Notes: generated by a model not told the origin, from the sequence alone. Positions 1-6,117 are shown, counted from the stretch's first letter. The stretch is 6,293 bases of DNA from SOKG01 sp964449845 (GCA_964449845.1 CAYVES010000149.1:1-6293), one strand, 5' to 3'. Made by a program: numbers and translations.

Positions 1-5
1 GGAAT

Positions 6-1445
6 ATGGTTCGAAGAGGATTAGCCGGCGGTAGCTTCAAGCCCCTCACCGAAGAGGCCATACACAAGGTTCACCAGACCGCAATGCAGGTAATCGAGGA
101 AGTAGGCTTTCAGGTAAACTCAGACACTGCGCTGGGACTCTTCAGGGAAGCGGGGGCCTCGGTAGACCAGGAAAGGCGCTTGGTGCGCCTGCCTCAGAAA
201 AAGGCCCTGGAGCTCATAGAGGTGGCACCGTCGGAGGTCAGACTCTGTGGCCAGGATGAGAAGCACGACATTCTCCTCGGTGGAAACCGCGTCTACACAG
301 GAACTGGGGGAACCGCTCTCTATGTCTACCACCAGGAGACTGGGGAAAAGCAGTTGGCTACCCTGGACGACCTAAAGCGCATCGCCAGACTGGTCGATGG
401 GCTAGATAACATTCATCTTTTCCTGCTGCCTACCTACCCCAGCGAGTTGCCCGTTGAGCAGGTGGATGTAAACCGCTTCTTTGCCGCTCTGGACAGTACT
501 GCCAAGCATGTTATGGGAGGGGTTTACACCTTCGATGGAGTCAAACAGGTGACACGGATGGCGGAGATCATCGCTGGCTCTGGCGAGAGGCTTCGCCAGC
601 GTCCTATCATCTCCATGATAGCCTGCAGCATAAGCCCGCTGAAGATGGATGGGGAATACGGTGACTTTATTGTAGCAATCGCCGAGAGTGGCATACCCGT
701 GGTCTGTCCTGCCGAGCCACTGTGCGGAGCTACCTCACCGGTGACCCTCGCCGGGAACTTGGTGATCCAGACCGTTGACTCCTTGATGGGAGTGATGCTT
801 ACCCAGATTGTCAATCCGGGGACACCGGTTATTCTTGGCTCGGTAGCTAGCAGCACAGACCTCAGGGACCTCAAGTATCTGGCTGGCTCCGTTGAAATGG
901 GCCTCGTGAATGCGGCTGGCGCCCAGATGGCCCAGTTCTACAAACTCCCTTTCTACGCCACCGGAGGCATGACTGACTCCAAGGTGTTGGATGCACAGAG
1001 TGGCTACGAATCTGCGATCACCAACCTGCTCTGCGCTCTGGCCGGGGCAAATTTCATCCACGACGCTGCAGGACTGATGGAATTCGCTCTCACTGTCTGC
1101 TACGAGAAGTATGTCATAGATAACGAGATACTGGGAATGGTAATGAGGGCTGTCGAGGGCATAAAGGTAAACGACGACACCCTGGCCTTTGATCTCATCA
1201 AAGAGGTGGGCCCGGGGGGCAATTTCGTCACTGCGAAGCATACCAGGCGGTTTATGCGCAGCGAGCACTATGAACCCTCCCTCAGCAACAGAGATAGCAG
1301 GGAGGATTGGGAGGCTTGTGGTGGAAAAACCACCTGGGAGAGGGCGGCGGATGAAGTTAAGGAAATCTTAGCCAGAGATGGCTACAGCTTGCCTGCTGAC
1401 ATAAGGGGACAGGTGCTTTCTGAGATACGAGGTATCGTAGAGTAG
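6..1445 (+). CDS. MttB-superfamily (non-pyrrolysine) methylamine/betaine:corrinoid methyltransferase
   Basis: Predicted cytoplasmic enzyme that moves a methyl group from a quaternary or tertiary amine to the Co(I) corrinoid of a partner carrier. The 479 residues match the usual family length of about 470-500. Family hallmarks seen: an N-terminal helical segment (TEEAIHKVHQ..VIEEVGF, residues 15-35); VDVNRFFAALDSTAKHVMGG (153-172); PLCGATSPVTLAGN (238-251); VNPGTPVILGS (269-279); the TGGMTDSKVLDAQSGYES stretch (319-336); and a C-terminal GPGGNF..HTRRFMRSEHYEPSLSNR (402-429) followed by DWEACGGK. There is no in-frame amber codon, so it is not a pyrrolysine MttB. Characterised non-pyrrolysine relatives act on glycine betaine (MtgB), proline betaine (MtpB), carnitine (MtcB) or gamma-butyrobetaine (MtyB); the substrate here cannot be read from sequence. 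The ATG at 6 lies at the window edge with only GGA upstream, so an earlier start is not excluded. The folate methyltransferase follows 14 bp downstream, suggesting co-transcription. Confidence 0.93.
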   Translation: MVRRGLAGGSFKPLTEEAIHKVHQTAMQVIEEVGFQVNSDTALGLFREAGASVDQERRLVRLPQKKALELIEVAPSEVRLCGQDEKHDILLGGNRVYTGTGGTALYVYHQETGEKQLATLDDLKRIARLVDGLDNIHLFLLPTYPSELPVEQVDVNRFFAALDSTAKHVMGGVYTFDGVKQVTRMAEIIAGSGERLRQRPIISMIACSISPLKMDGEYGDFIVAIAESGIPVVCPAEPLCGATSPVTLAGNLVIQTVDSLMGVMLTQIVNPGTPVILGSVASSTDLRDLKYLAGSVEMGLVNAAGAQMAQFYKLPFYATGGMTDSKVLDAQSGYESAITNLLCALAGANFIHDAAGLMEFALTVCYEKYVIDNEILGMVMRAVEGIKVNDDTLAFDLIKEVGPGGNFVTAKHTRRFMRSEHYEPSLSNRDSREDWEACGGKTTWERAADEVKEILARDGYSLPADIRGQVLSEIRGIVE

Positions 1446-1459
1446 AACGGGGTGACAGC

Positions 1460-2269
1460 GTGTTGGTAATAGGTGAGAAGATCAATGCATCAAACAGGTC
1501 GGTAGGGGAAGCTATCTCTGGCAAAGACCAGGAATTGTTGCAGAATCTTGCCAGGTCACAGTCTGCTGCTGGGGCCGATTTCATCGATGTGAACGCTGGT
1601 GCTGGCCACGGGGCCTGGGAGCATCCAGAAGCCGCCATGGAGTGGCTGGTAGAGGTAGTCCAGGCGGTCACGGATAAGCCTCTAGCCATTGATAGCGACG
1701 TCCCGAGTGTTGTTGAGGCTGCTCTGCGCAGATACCATGGTGATAGGGTGATGATCAACTCGGTCAGCGCTGAGCCCGAGAAGCTGGAATCTGTCGGTCG
1801 TCTGGCAGCGGAGCGCCAAGCTATGCTGGTGGCTCTGGCCATGGGGGCGAGGGGGATACCCAACGATGTCGAGGAGCGACTGGCTGCCTGTGAGCTGATA
1901 ATGACACACTTGACTCGGCTAGGTTTGAGTCAGGAGCAGATATTCTTCGACCCCCTGGTGCTCCCCATTGCGGTGGATTCGACCCAGGGTCTGGTTACTC
2001 TAAAGACCATCGAGCAGGTCAAATCCCGTTATCCGGATGCCAAGACTGTGATGGGGCTCAGCAACATTTCCTACGGGCTGCCGCAGAGGGGAATGGTTAA
2101 CCGATCCTTTCTGTTAATGGCAGCTTATGCGGGCCTCGATGCCGTTATCCTTAACCCCCTCGATGCTAAGATGATGAGCTTTGTCAGGGTTGCTGACATG
2201 CTCACTGGAAAAGACTCCTCATGCAAAGGGTATATCAGGGCCCACAGGAGGGGCCTTCTGGTAGATTAG
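1460..2269 (+). CDS. Methyltetrahydrofolate:corrinoid methyltransferase (MtgA/AcsE-type, pterin-binding TIM barrel)
   Basis: Predicted cytoplasmic enzyme that transfers methyl between a methylated corrinoid protein and tetrahydrofolate, joining amine demethylation to the folate C1 pool. The 269 residues cover a full pterin-binding barrel. From memory of the Moorella MeTr (AcsE) sequence, its four pterin-site residues all have counterparts: Asp78 (AIDSD), Asn100 (MINSVSAE), Asp164 (FFDPLVLP) and Asn202 (GLSNIS). The N-terminus MLVIGEKIN matches AcsE's MLIIGERIN, which supports the GTG start at 1460. GGGGTGA at 1449-1455 is the likely ribosome-binding site. Methionine synthase (MetH) also uses this fold, but this is a stand-alone domain beside MttB and carrier genes, so a catabolic MtgA-like role fits better. 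It is the only folate-side enzyme in the window and probably serves both methyltransferase/carrier pairs (inference). Confidence 0.93.
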   Translation: MLVIGEKINASNRSVGEAISGKDQELLQNLARSQSAAGADFIDVNAGAGHGAWEHPEAAMEWLVEVVQAVTDKPLAIDSDVPSVVEAALRRYHGDRVMINSVSAEPEKLESVGRLAAERQAMLVALAMGARGIPNDVEERLAACELIMTHLTRLGLSQEQIFFDPLVLPIAVDSTQGLVTLKTIEQVKSRYPDAKTVMGLSNISYGLPQRGMVNRSFLLMAAYAGLDAVILNPLDAKMMSFVRVADMLTGKDSSCKGYIRAHRRGLLVD

Positions 2270-2371
2270 GAGAGATGCGGGGCGTGACGAGAAGGATCAG
2301 ATATGGTGTATTCTCAGGGATTGCCCGTCCCTTTGGCAAACCTAGGACATCACTGAACTCAGAGGGAGAAT

Positions 2372-3064
2372 ATGGTGGAGGATAGAATTGCCCTCATAAG
2401 AGAGAATGTCATCCAGGGGAGAGTAACTCGGGAGGATGAAGGGCTGGAGGGGGGGATGGAAGGACAGCCTGGAGTTGCTGAGCTTACCGAGGAAGCCATC
2501 GCCTGCGGCATAAATGCGGAGGACATAATCAACAAAGGACTTACTGCGGGCATGGTCGTTGTGGGCCAGAAATTCGAGGCTAAGCAATACTATATCCCAG
2601 ACATGCTGGCCTCCGCTGAAGCCGTGGGAGTAGCCATGACGATATTGGAGCCCCACCTTAGCAAGAGTGGAATGAAGCCTAAGGGCAAGATAATTGTGGC
2701 CACGGTAAGAGGAGACCTTCACGATATCGGGAAGAACATTGTCTCCATATTGCTTCGGGGAGCTGGTTATGCGGTCAACGATCTGGGAAATGACATTGAT
2801 ACTCAGACTATCGTGGACGCCGTAAGGGAACAGAGGCCCCAATTCTTGGGCTTATCCGCATTGTTAACCAGCACTATGAGGCATATGGGGGATGTCATCG
2901 AAGCGCTGACGGAGAGCGGGCTTAGGGAGAGCGTGAAGGTCATCGTTGGCGGAGCCCCGGTCTCGGGAGAATTCGCTGTGAGCATAGGTGCAGATGGCTA
3001 TGGGGCAGACGGTTTTGATGCGGTACGAGTAGTGGAATCTCTGAGCTATGCTGAGGATAGGTGA
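2372..3064 (+). CDS. Corrinoid (cobalamin-binding) methyl carrier protein, MttC/MtbC/MtgC-type, copy 1
   Basis: Small cytoplasmic carrier that holds a corrinoid and shuttles methyl between the MttB-like enzyme and the folate methyltransferase. It has 230 residues in two domains. The helical B12-cap domain (about 1-95) carries GLTAGMVVVGQKF and the IPDMLASAEAV segment. The Rossmann-like B12-binding domain (about 104-225) carries GDLHDIGKNIV, whose Asp115, His117 and Gly120 form the base-off/His-on DxHxxG signature with His117 as lower cobalt ligand. LSALLT (161-166) and the GGAPV loop (193-197) bind the nucleotide tail in this family. The ATG at 2372 has AGAGGGAG at 2361-2368 just upstream and aligns with the start chosen for the second copy. 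It lies 102 bp after the folate methyltransferase, most likely in the same transcript. It is about 60% identical to copy 2 with no internal gaps (136 of 225 by hand). The C-terminal tail is five residues longer. Confidence 0.95.
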   Translation: MVEDRIALIRENVIQGRVTREDEGLEGGMEGQPGVAELTEEAIACGINAEDIINKGLTAGMVVVGQKFEAKQYYIPDMLASAEAVGVAMTILEPHLSKSGMKPKGKIIVATVRGDLHDIGKNIVSILLRGAGYAVNDLGNDIDTQTIVDAVREQRPQFLGLSALLTSTMRHMGDVIEALTESGLRESVKVIVGGAPVSGEFAVSIGADGYGADGFDAVRVVESLSYAEDR

Positions 3065-3270
3065 GGTGACGCTACGTATGAGATGGGTTCTCGGCGGTCT
3101 CTTGCCTCAGCGATCGTTGTCGGTAGATATTTCCCGTTTTGATCTTAAGATGGGCTGTTTTCGAGAAGTATGTTACATCAGGTGTGCTCCACTGATACTT
3201 TCCCAGATAGCCCATAAATGCTCTCACTATAGCTCGAGACGGAACTAAGAATCTAACGAGGAGAGATAAG
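3065..3270. other. 206-bp gap between carrier 1 and the second methyltransferase
   Basis: I see no convincing gene, structured RNA or terminator here. The best sigma70-like pair, TTGCCT at 3102-3107 and TAGATA at 3124-3129 with a 16-bp spacer, is weak. A 66-codon frame starting inside the carrier gene crosses the gap but has no ribosome-binding site and no recognisable sequence. The last 15 bases hold the ribosome-binding site of the next gene. The length of the gap makes a separate promoter for the second methyltransferase possible, but nothing seen proves one. Confidence 0.4.
3258..3265 (+). promoter_or_regulatory. Ribosome-binding site supporting a GTG start
   Basis: GAGGAGAG is a strong purine-rich Shine-Dalgarno sequence. 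Its AGGAG core at 3259-3263 ends 7 bp before the GTG at 3271. It decides the start of the second methyltransferase. Confidence 0.7.
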
Positions 3271-4803
3271 GTGGCCAGAGAAGGAATTCTGATTGATACC
3301 CCTTACGAGAGGATGACCAAGGAGCAGGTAACGCAGATTCACCAGGCTTCTGTGGAGATTTTGAATGACCCTGGCCTGATATGTTTTAATCGCGAGGCCG
3401 CAGAGATATTCCATGGCAACGGTGCGGAGGTTACGTCCGTTTCCCCCAGCGACCATCCCTGCTGGCTTGTGAAGATTCCGGAGAGACTTGTTCTCGATGC
3501 TCTCGATAGCGCACCTAAGACGGTTAAGTTGGGTGCCAGGAACCCGGACAACAGTCTGATAATGAACGGTGAGGAGCCCAGGGTACACTTCATTTCTGGC
3601 TCTGAAACCAATATCTGGCTGGATGTCGATTTTCCAACCTATGTTAAGAAATCCGACCCCGGCACTGAGATTAGGGTGCCCGAATTTCACCCGCGACGCG
3701 CTACCGTTGCCGACCTTTGCCAGTCGGCGCATGTCTGTGAGCACCTTGAGACCCTGGATGGCTACATCCGTACCGTAAACATCCAGGATAGAGACATAAC
3801 AGAGGATAACAAAGATGTCAACAAATTCTTCGCCTCCTTAAACAACACCACCAAGCATTTTATGTCGGGGCTGACCAGCCTGAAACAACTGGATAACGTG
3901 GTCAGCATGGCGAAGCTAATAGTTGGAGGTGAAGAAGAACTCAAGGAGAACCCCATCATCTCCTTCATCACCTGTTTGGTCAAGAGCCCTCTGCAATTCG
4001 TCGAAGATACGACGGACACTCTTATTGCGATTTGCAGGAGGGGGCTACCCATAGTGGTTTCCTCCTCACCTCAGGCCGGGAGCACTGCTCCTATCAAGGA
4101 AGCCGGCATCATGGCTCAAATAAACGCTGAAGTCCTGGCGGGCATAACATTGAGCCAGTTGGTCAATCGGGGAACACCGGTAATCTACGGGAGCGTGCCC
4201 GTTCGAGCGCGCATGGATACCCTCGGCGATTCCTACGGCGCCGTTGAGACCAGCCAGTACAACGTCGACTGCGTTCAAATGGCACGGTTCTACAAGCTGC
4301 CCAACTACTCTACCTCGGGCGTTTGCGACACGAAGACGCCGGGGACACAATCCTCAATTGAGAGATTGTTCTCAGATGTACTGGTCACTCTGAGCGGGCC
4401 CCAGTACTTGCACTGTGCGTACGGTCTCCTCGACTGCAACTCGGTTTTCTGTCTTCTCCAGGCTGTCTTGGACGATGCCCATTTCCAGATGATCAAGTTC
4501 TTCCTGAGGCCGCCGCGGATCAACGAAATGGAGATCGCTGAGACATTGAAACAAATGAGAGAGGTGGTGGCCACACCACAGAAGCTTTACATTAGCTATA
4601 TTCGCCGCGTGATGCGTAGCGGGGAGCTTTCAGCGCCCTATCCCTTTGAAGGAGATGGGGAGGCGGACAATGTGTTCGCACTAGCCTACGAGAGGATGAA
4701 TGAGCTTCTTGCGAAACCAGTAGAGCACATAGATCAGGCTACCACTTCTAAGATATTCCGAGAGATTCCTGGCCTATTGCCCAGGCTGAACGTATACGAG
4801 TAA
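3271..4803 (+). CDS. Divergent MttB-superfamily corrinoid methyltransferase, copy 2
   Basis: Second predicted amine- or betaine-type methyltransferase, 510 residues, slightly longer than the first. Family landmarks remain: YERMTKEQVTQIHQASVEILNDPG (12-35); KDVNKFFASLNNTTKHFMSG (181-200), equivalent to VDVNRFFAALDSTAKHVMGG in copy 1; PQAGSTAPIKEAGI (267-280); VNRGTPVIYGS (298-308); and MARFYKLPNYSTSG (337-350). Other motifs have drifted: DSKVLDAQSGYES is replaced by DTKTPGTQSSIER (353-365), and the C-terminal GPGGNFVTAKHTRR by ATPQKLYISYIRR (434-446). It also has an extra stretch around residues 115-145 rich in Pro, Asp and Arg. These changes suggest a different substrate, or possibly a changed activity (inference). 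There is no in-frame amber codon. The GTG start is fixed by GAGGAGAG upstream. Its natural carrier is probably the second corrinoid protein, now 636 bp away across a repeat-rich insertion. Confidence 0.9.
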   Translation: MAREGILIDTPYERMTKEQVTQIHQASVEILNDPGLICFNREAAEIFHGNGAEVTSVSPSDHPCWLVKIPERLVLDALDSAPKTVKLGARNPDNSLIMNGEEPRVHFISGSETNIWLDVDFPTYVKKSDPGTEIRVPEFHPRRATVADLCQSAHVCEHLETLDGYIRTVNIQDRDITEDNKDVNKFFASLNNTTKHFMSGLTSLKQLDNVVSMAKLIVGGEEELKENPIISFITCLVKSPLQFVEDTTDTLIAICRRGLPIVVSSSPQAGSTAPIKEAGIMAQINAEVLAGITLSQLVNRGTPVIYGSVPVRARMDTLGDSYGAVETSQYNVDCVQMARFYKLPNYSTSGVCDTKTPGTQSSIERLFSDVLVTLSGPQYLHCAYGLLDCNSVFCLLQAVLDDAHFQMIKFFLRPPRINEMEIAETLKQMREVVATPQKLYISYIRRVMRSGELSAPYPFEGDGEADNVFALAYERMNELLAKPVEHIDQATTSKIFREIPGLLPRLNVYE

Positions 4804-4812
4804 ACATGGGAC

Positions 4813-4827
4813 CCTTCATGGTGAAGG
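4813..4827 (+). other. Short hairpin after the second methyltransferase
   Basis: CCTTCA and TGAAGG form a perfect 6-bp stem with a TGG loop, starting 9 bp after the stop codon. Only ATAAATT follows, not a clear T-tract, so an intrinsic terminator is possible but weak. The right arm overlaps the 9-bp word GGTGAAGGA, which recurs at 5280-5288. Confidence 0.3.
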
Positions 4828-4832
4828 ATAAA

Positions 4833-4852
4833 TTCCAAAGCTCCAATGACAA
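4833..4852 (+). repeat. Left direct repeat of the insertion
   Basis: TTCCAAAGCTCCAATGACAA matches the right copy at 5257-5275 (TTCAAAGCTCAAATGACAA) with one inserted base and one substitution. The start codon of the four-helix-bundle gene (4846) lies inside this repeat. Confidence 0.7.
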
Positions 4853-5226
4853 ATAAAGGCGAAAATCCAAACGACAAGAAGGTCTACGATCTGGAGGACA
4901 GAACTGCCCTATTTGGAGAAAATGTCATTGATTTTGTTAAAACATTACCACAGGATCGGATTAATAATGAACTGATTGGCCAGATTATTCGGTCTAGTAC
5001 AAGTATAGGCGCCAATTACATGGAGGCAGATGGGGCAGCATCGAGAAAAGATTTTCGGCATAAAATCGCTATCTGTAAGAAGGAGTCAAAGGAAACAAAA
5101 CACTGGCTGAGAATGATTGCACGGGCAAATCCAGGTAAAAAAGACGAATGCAGGAAACTATGGAATGAAGCACAAGAACTAACATTGATATTTCCCTCTA
5201 TTCTGTTGCCCAAAAGGAATAAATGA
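4846..5226 (+). CDS. Four-helix-bundle protein of the S23/IVP (23S rRNA intervening-sequence protein) family
   Basis: A 126-residue soluble, helix-rich protein. Four helices can be read at about 14-34, 37-62, 67-95 and 99-120. The family's best conserved stretch is IRSSTSIGANYMEADGAASRKDF (48-70), followed by KESKETKHWLRMI (79-91). Relatives were first noted inside intervening sequences of 23S rRNA genes, and the fold resembles the Avd accessory protein of diversity-generating retroelements; the molecular role is not established. The first dozen residues (MTNKGENPNDKK) are encoded by repeat-like DNA, and the only possible upstream-end ATG (4846) has no good ribosome-binding site. The core family similarity begins near VYDLEDRTALFGENVIDF (13-30). 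The TGA stop also lies in repeat DNA. The gene is more AT-rich than its neighbours. It has no apparent link to methyl transfer and looks like a passenger in the operon. Confidence 0.85.
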   Translation: MTNKGENPNDKKVYDLEDRTALFGENVIDFVKTLPQDRINNELIGQIIRSSTSIGANYMEADGAASRKDFRHKIAICKKESKETKHWLRMIARANPGKKDECRKLWNEAQELTLIFPSILLPKRNK

Positions 5227-5237
5227 CAAATTTCAAA
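5227..5237. repeat. Left arm of an inverted repeat just after the four-helix-bundle gene
   Basis: CAAATTTCAAA is the exact reverse complement of TTTGAAATTTG at 5344-5354. It begins on the base after the TGA stop. Confidence 0.6.
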
Positions 5238-5256
5238 GTTCAAACGGCAAATGAAG

Positions 5257-5275
5257 TTCAAAGCTCAAATGACAA
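5257..5275 (+). repeat. Right direct repeat of the insertion
   Basis: TTCAAAGCTCAAATGACAA repeats the left copy at 4833-4852 in the same orientation. It lies 31 bp after the stop of the four-helix-bundle gene and also forms part of the left arm of the inverted repeats. Confidence 0.7.
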
Positions 5276-5297
5276 GATTGGTGAAGGAAGGAGAGTA

Positions 5298-5325
5298 TTT
5301 GACATTTGGATTTTGACATTTGGAT
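5298..5325. repeat. Perfect 14-bp tandem duplication
   Basis: TTTGACATTTGGAT occurs twice back to back (5298-5311 and 5312-5325). A degenerate relative, ATTTGGATTCTGTCATTTGAG, follows at 5369-5389. The reverse complement resembles AAATCCAAACGACAAG at 4863-4878, inside the first codons of the four-helix-bundle gene. Confidence 0.8.
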
Positions 5326-5378
5326 TTGATTTGAGCTTTTGATTTTGAAATTTGAACTTCCTCATGAGATTTGGATTC

Positions 5379-5389
5379 TGTCATTTGAG
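5379..5389. repeat. Right terminal inverted repeat candidate
   Basis: TGTCATTTGAG is an exact reverse complement of CTCAAATGACA at 5264-5274 and matches the reverse complement of CTCCAATGACA at 4841-4851 with one mismatch. The repeat-like composition ends here, so this is the best candidate for the right edge of the insertion. Confidence 0.5.
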
Positions 5390-5427
5390 ACATAACTAGA
5401 AGAGAGACACTATCTGTTATCTAAACA

Positions 5428-5433
5428 GAGGAG
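5428..5433 (+). promoter_or_regulatory. Ribosome-binding site that decides the start of carrier 2
   Basis: GAGGAG directly abuts an ATG at 5434 but ends 6 bp before the ATG at 5440. The second spacing is workable and the first is not, so 5440 is the preferred start. Confidence 0.75.
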
Positions 5434-5439
5434 ATGGTA

Positions 5440-6117
5440 ATGAATGAAGACACTATTGCTTTGCTGAAGGAAAATGTTATCCAGGGAAGGAAGACTGCGG
5501 ACGATGAGGGAGTGGATGAGAGCATGTCGGGTAAGCCCGGGGTATTGGAGCTAACACAGTTAGCGCTGGAGAAAGATATCTCTCCGGAGGCAATAATCAC
5601 ACAGGGTCTGACTGCAGGAATGCAGGTTGTGGGAGAGAAATACTCCACGAAGGAATACTTCATCCCAGACATGCTGGCGTCTGCCGAAGCGGTAGGCGCA
5701 GCTATGGATATTCTGAAGCCGCTCCTTGAAGCTTCCAATGTTGAAACAAAGGGGAAACTCGCCATAGCCACGGTAAAAGGTGATATCCATGACATCGGAA
5801 AGAATATTGTCGCCATCTTGCTCAAAGGGGCGGGCTACGAGGTAGAAGACCTGGGCGCAGATGTGCCCACGGAGAAGATCATTGAAGTTGTCAAGCAAGA
5901 CGGCCCCGATTTTCTAGGGCTTTCCGCTTTGCTGACCACTACGATGGTGGTCATGGGAGAGGTAATTGAGGCGCTTAAGGAAAATGGCCTCAGGGATAAG
6001 GTCAGGGTTCTGATCGGGGGAGCAGCAGTCTCCGATGAGTACGCTCAGGAAATAGGAGCGGATGCCTATTGCGTGGACGGTTTCCATGCCGTTAAGGTGC
6101 TCGACTCGTTCCAATAA
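5440..6117 (+). CDS. Corrinoid (cobalamin-binding) methyl carrier protein, copy 2
   Basis: Second corrinoid methyl carrier, 225 residues, with the same two-domain layout as copy 1 and no internal insertions or deletions relative to it. The helical cap includes GLTAGMQVVGEKY and the IPDMLASAEAV segment (75-85). The B12-binding domain has GDIHDIGKNIV with Asp115, His117 (cobalt ligand) and Gly120, then LSALLT (161-166) and GGAAV (193-197). The start at 5440 rather than the in-frame ATG at 5434 is chosen because GAGGAG ends 6 bp upstream and because MNEDTIALLKENVIQGR then aligns with MVEDRIALIRENVIQGR of copy 1. It probably serves the second methyltransferase. The two carriers are most different in the cap domain (about residues 41-50 and 97-109) and at 141-157, regions that could set partner specificity (inference). 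Confidence 0.95.
   Translation: MNEDTIALLKENVIQGRKTADDEGVDESMSGKPGVLELTQLALEKDISPEAIITQGLTAGMQVVGEKYSTKEYFIPDMLASAEAVGAAMDILKPLLEASNVETKGKLAIATVKGDIHDIGKNIVAILLKGAGYEVEDLGADVPTEKIIEVVKQDGPDFLGLSALLTTTMVVMGEVIEALKENGLRDKVRVLIGGAAVSDEYAQEIGADAYCVDGFHAVKVLDSFQ

Larger units (their letters stand above)
5253..5360. repeat. Nested inverted repeat able to form a bulged hairpin
   Basis: GAAGTTCAAA (5253-5262) pairs perfectly with TTTGAACTTC (5351-5360). Continuing inward, GCTCAAAT (5263-5270) pairs with ATTTGAGC (5329-5336). Together they give 18 bp of stem interrupted by a 14-base bulge on the 3' side, with a loop of about 58 bases. CTCAAATGACA at 5264-5274 could instead pair with TGTCATTTGAG at 5379-5389 (11 of 11), so alternative folds exist. 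Confidence 0.6.
4829..5391. mobile_element. Putative small repeat-bounded insertion carrying a four-helix-bundle gene
   Basis: This AT-rich block separates the second methyltransferase from carrier 2 and differs in composition from the genes on both sides. It is built of degenerate words (TTCAAAGCTCAAATGACAA, AATCCAAA, TTTGACATTTGGAT): direct copies lie on either side of the gene and inverted copies at the right. CTCCAATGACA at 4841-4851 and TGTCATTTGAG at 5379-5389 are near-perfect inverted ends (10 of 11 pairs). The single gene's start and stop codons both sit inside repeat words. No transposase or reverse transcriptase is present, so any mobility would have to be supplied from elsewhere. 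The boundaries are estimates, and calling it mobile is inference. Confidence 0.4.

Noticed and set aside
735..1268. 177-codon open frame on the minus strand
   Set aside because: It lies wholly inside the first methyltransferase, has no recognisable motifs, and is explained by the codon composition of the real gene. The same applies to the other minus-strand frames, such as 1357-1863 and 2342-2842.
1443..1445. TAG stop codons of the first methyltransferase (and at 2267-2269) as possible pyrrolysine codons
   Set aside because: Both proteins are already full length with complete C-termini, and readthrough would add only a few residues before another stop. Pyrrolysine in MttB is internal, and no internal TAG exists in either MttB-like gene.
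2275..2385. 36-codon frame in the gap after the folate methyltransferase, with AGGAG just upstream
   Set aside because: The AGGAG is only 2 bp from the ATG, the peptide is unrecognisable, and it runs into the carrier 1 start in another frame. A coupling leader is possible but nothing supports it.
3048..3248. 66-codon plus-strand frame overlapping the end of carrier 1
   Set aside because: No ribosome-binding site, no family resemblance, and it starts inside a well-supported gene.
4846..5226. Diversity-generating retroelement, prompted by the Avd-like fold of the four-helix-bundle protein
   Set aside because: No reverse transcriptase and no template/variable repeat pair with adenine-specific differences is present in the window.
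4846..5226. 23S rRNA intervening sequence
   Set aside because: The flanks are a methyltransferase and a corrinoid carrier gene, not rRNA. Only the protein family is shared.
5298..5325. Possible CRISPR-like repeats
   Set aside because: The 14-bp copies are directly adjacent with no spacers, and the other copies are degenerate and inverted.
5385..5413. Sigma70-like promoter TTGAGA, 17-bp spacer, CACTAT before carrier 2
   Set aside because: The -35 is good (5 of 6) but the -10 matches only 3 of 6, and the -35 overlaps the repeat edge. Too weak to annotate.
5415..5428. Small hairpin CTGTT/AACAG just before the carrier 2 ribosome-binding site
   Set aside because: A 5-bp, mostly A/T stem is expected by chance in such sequence.
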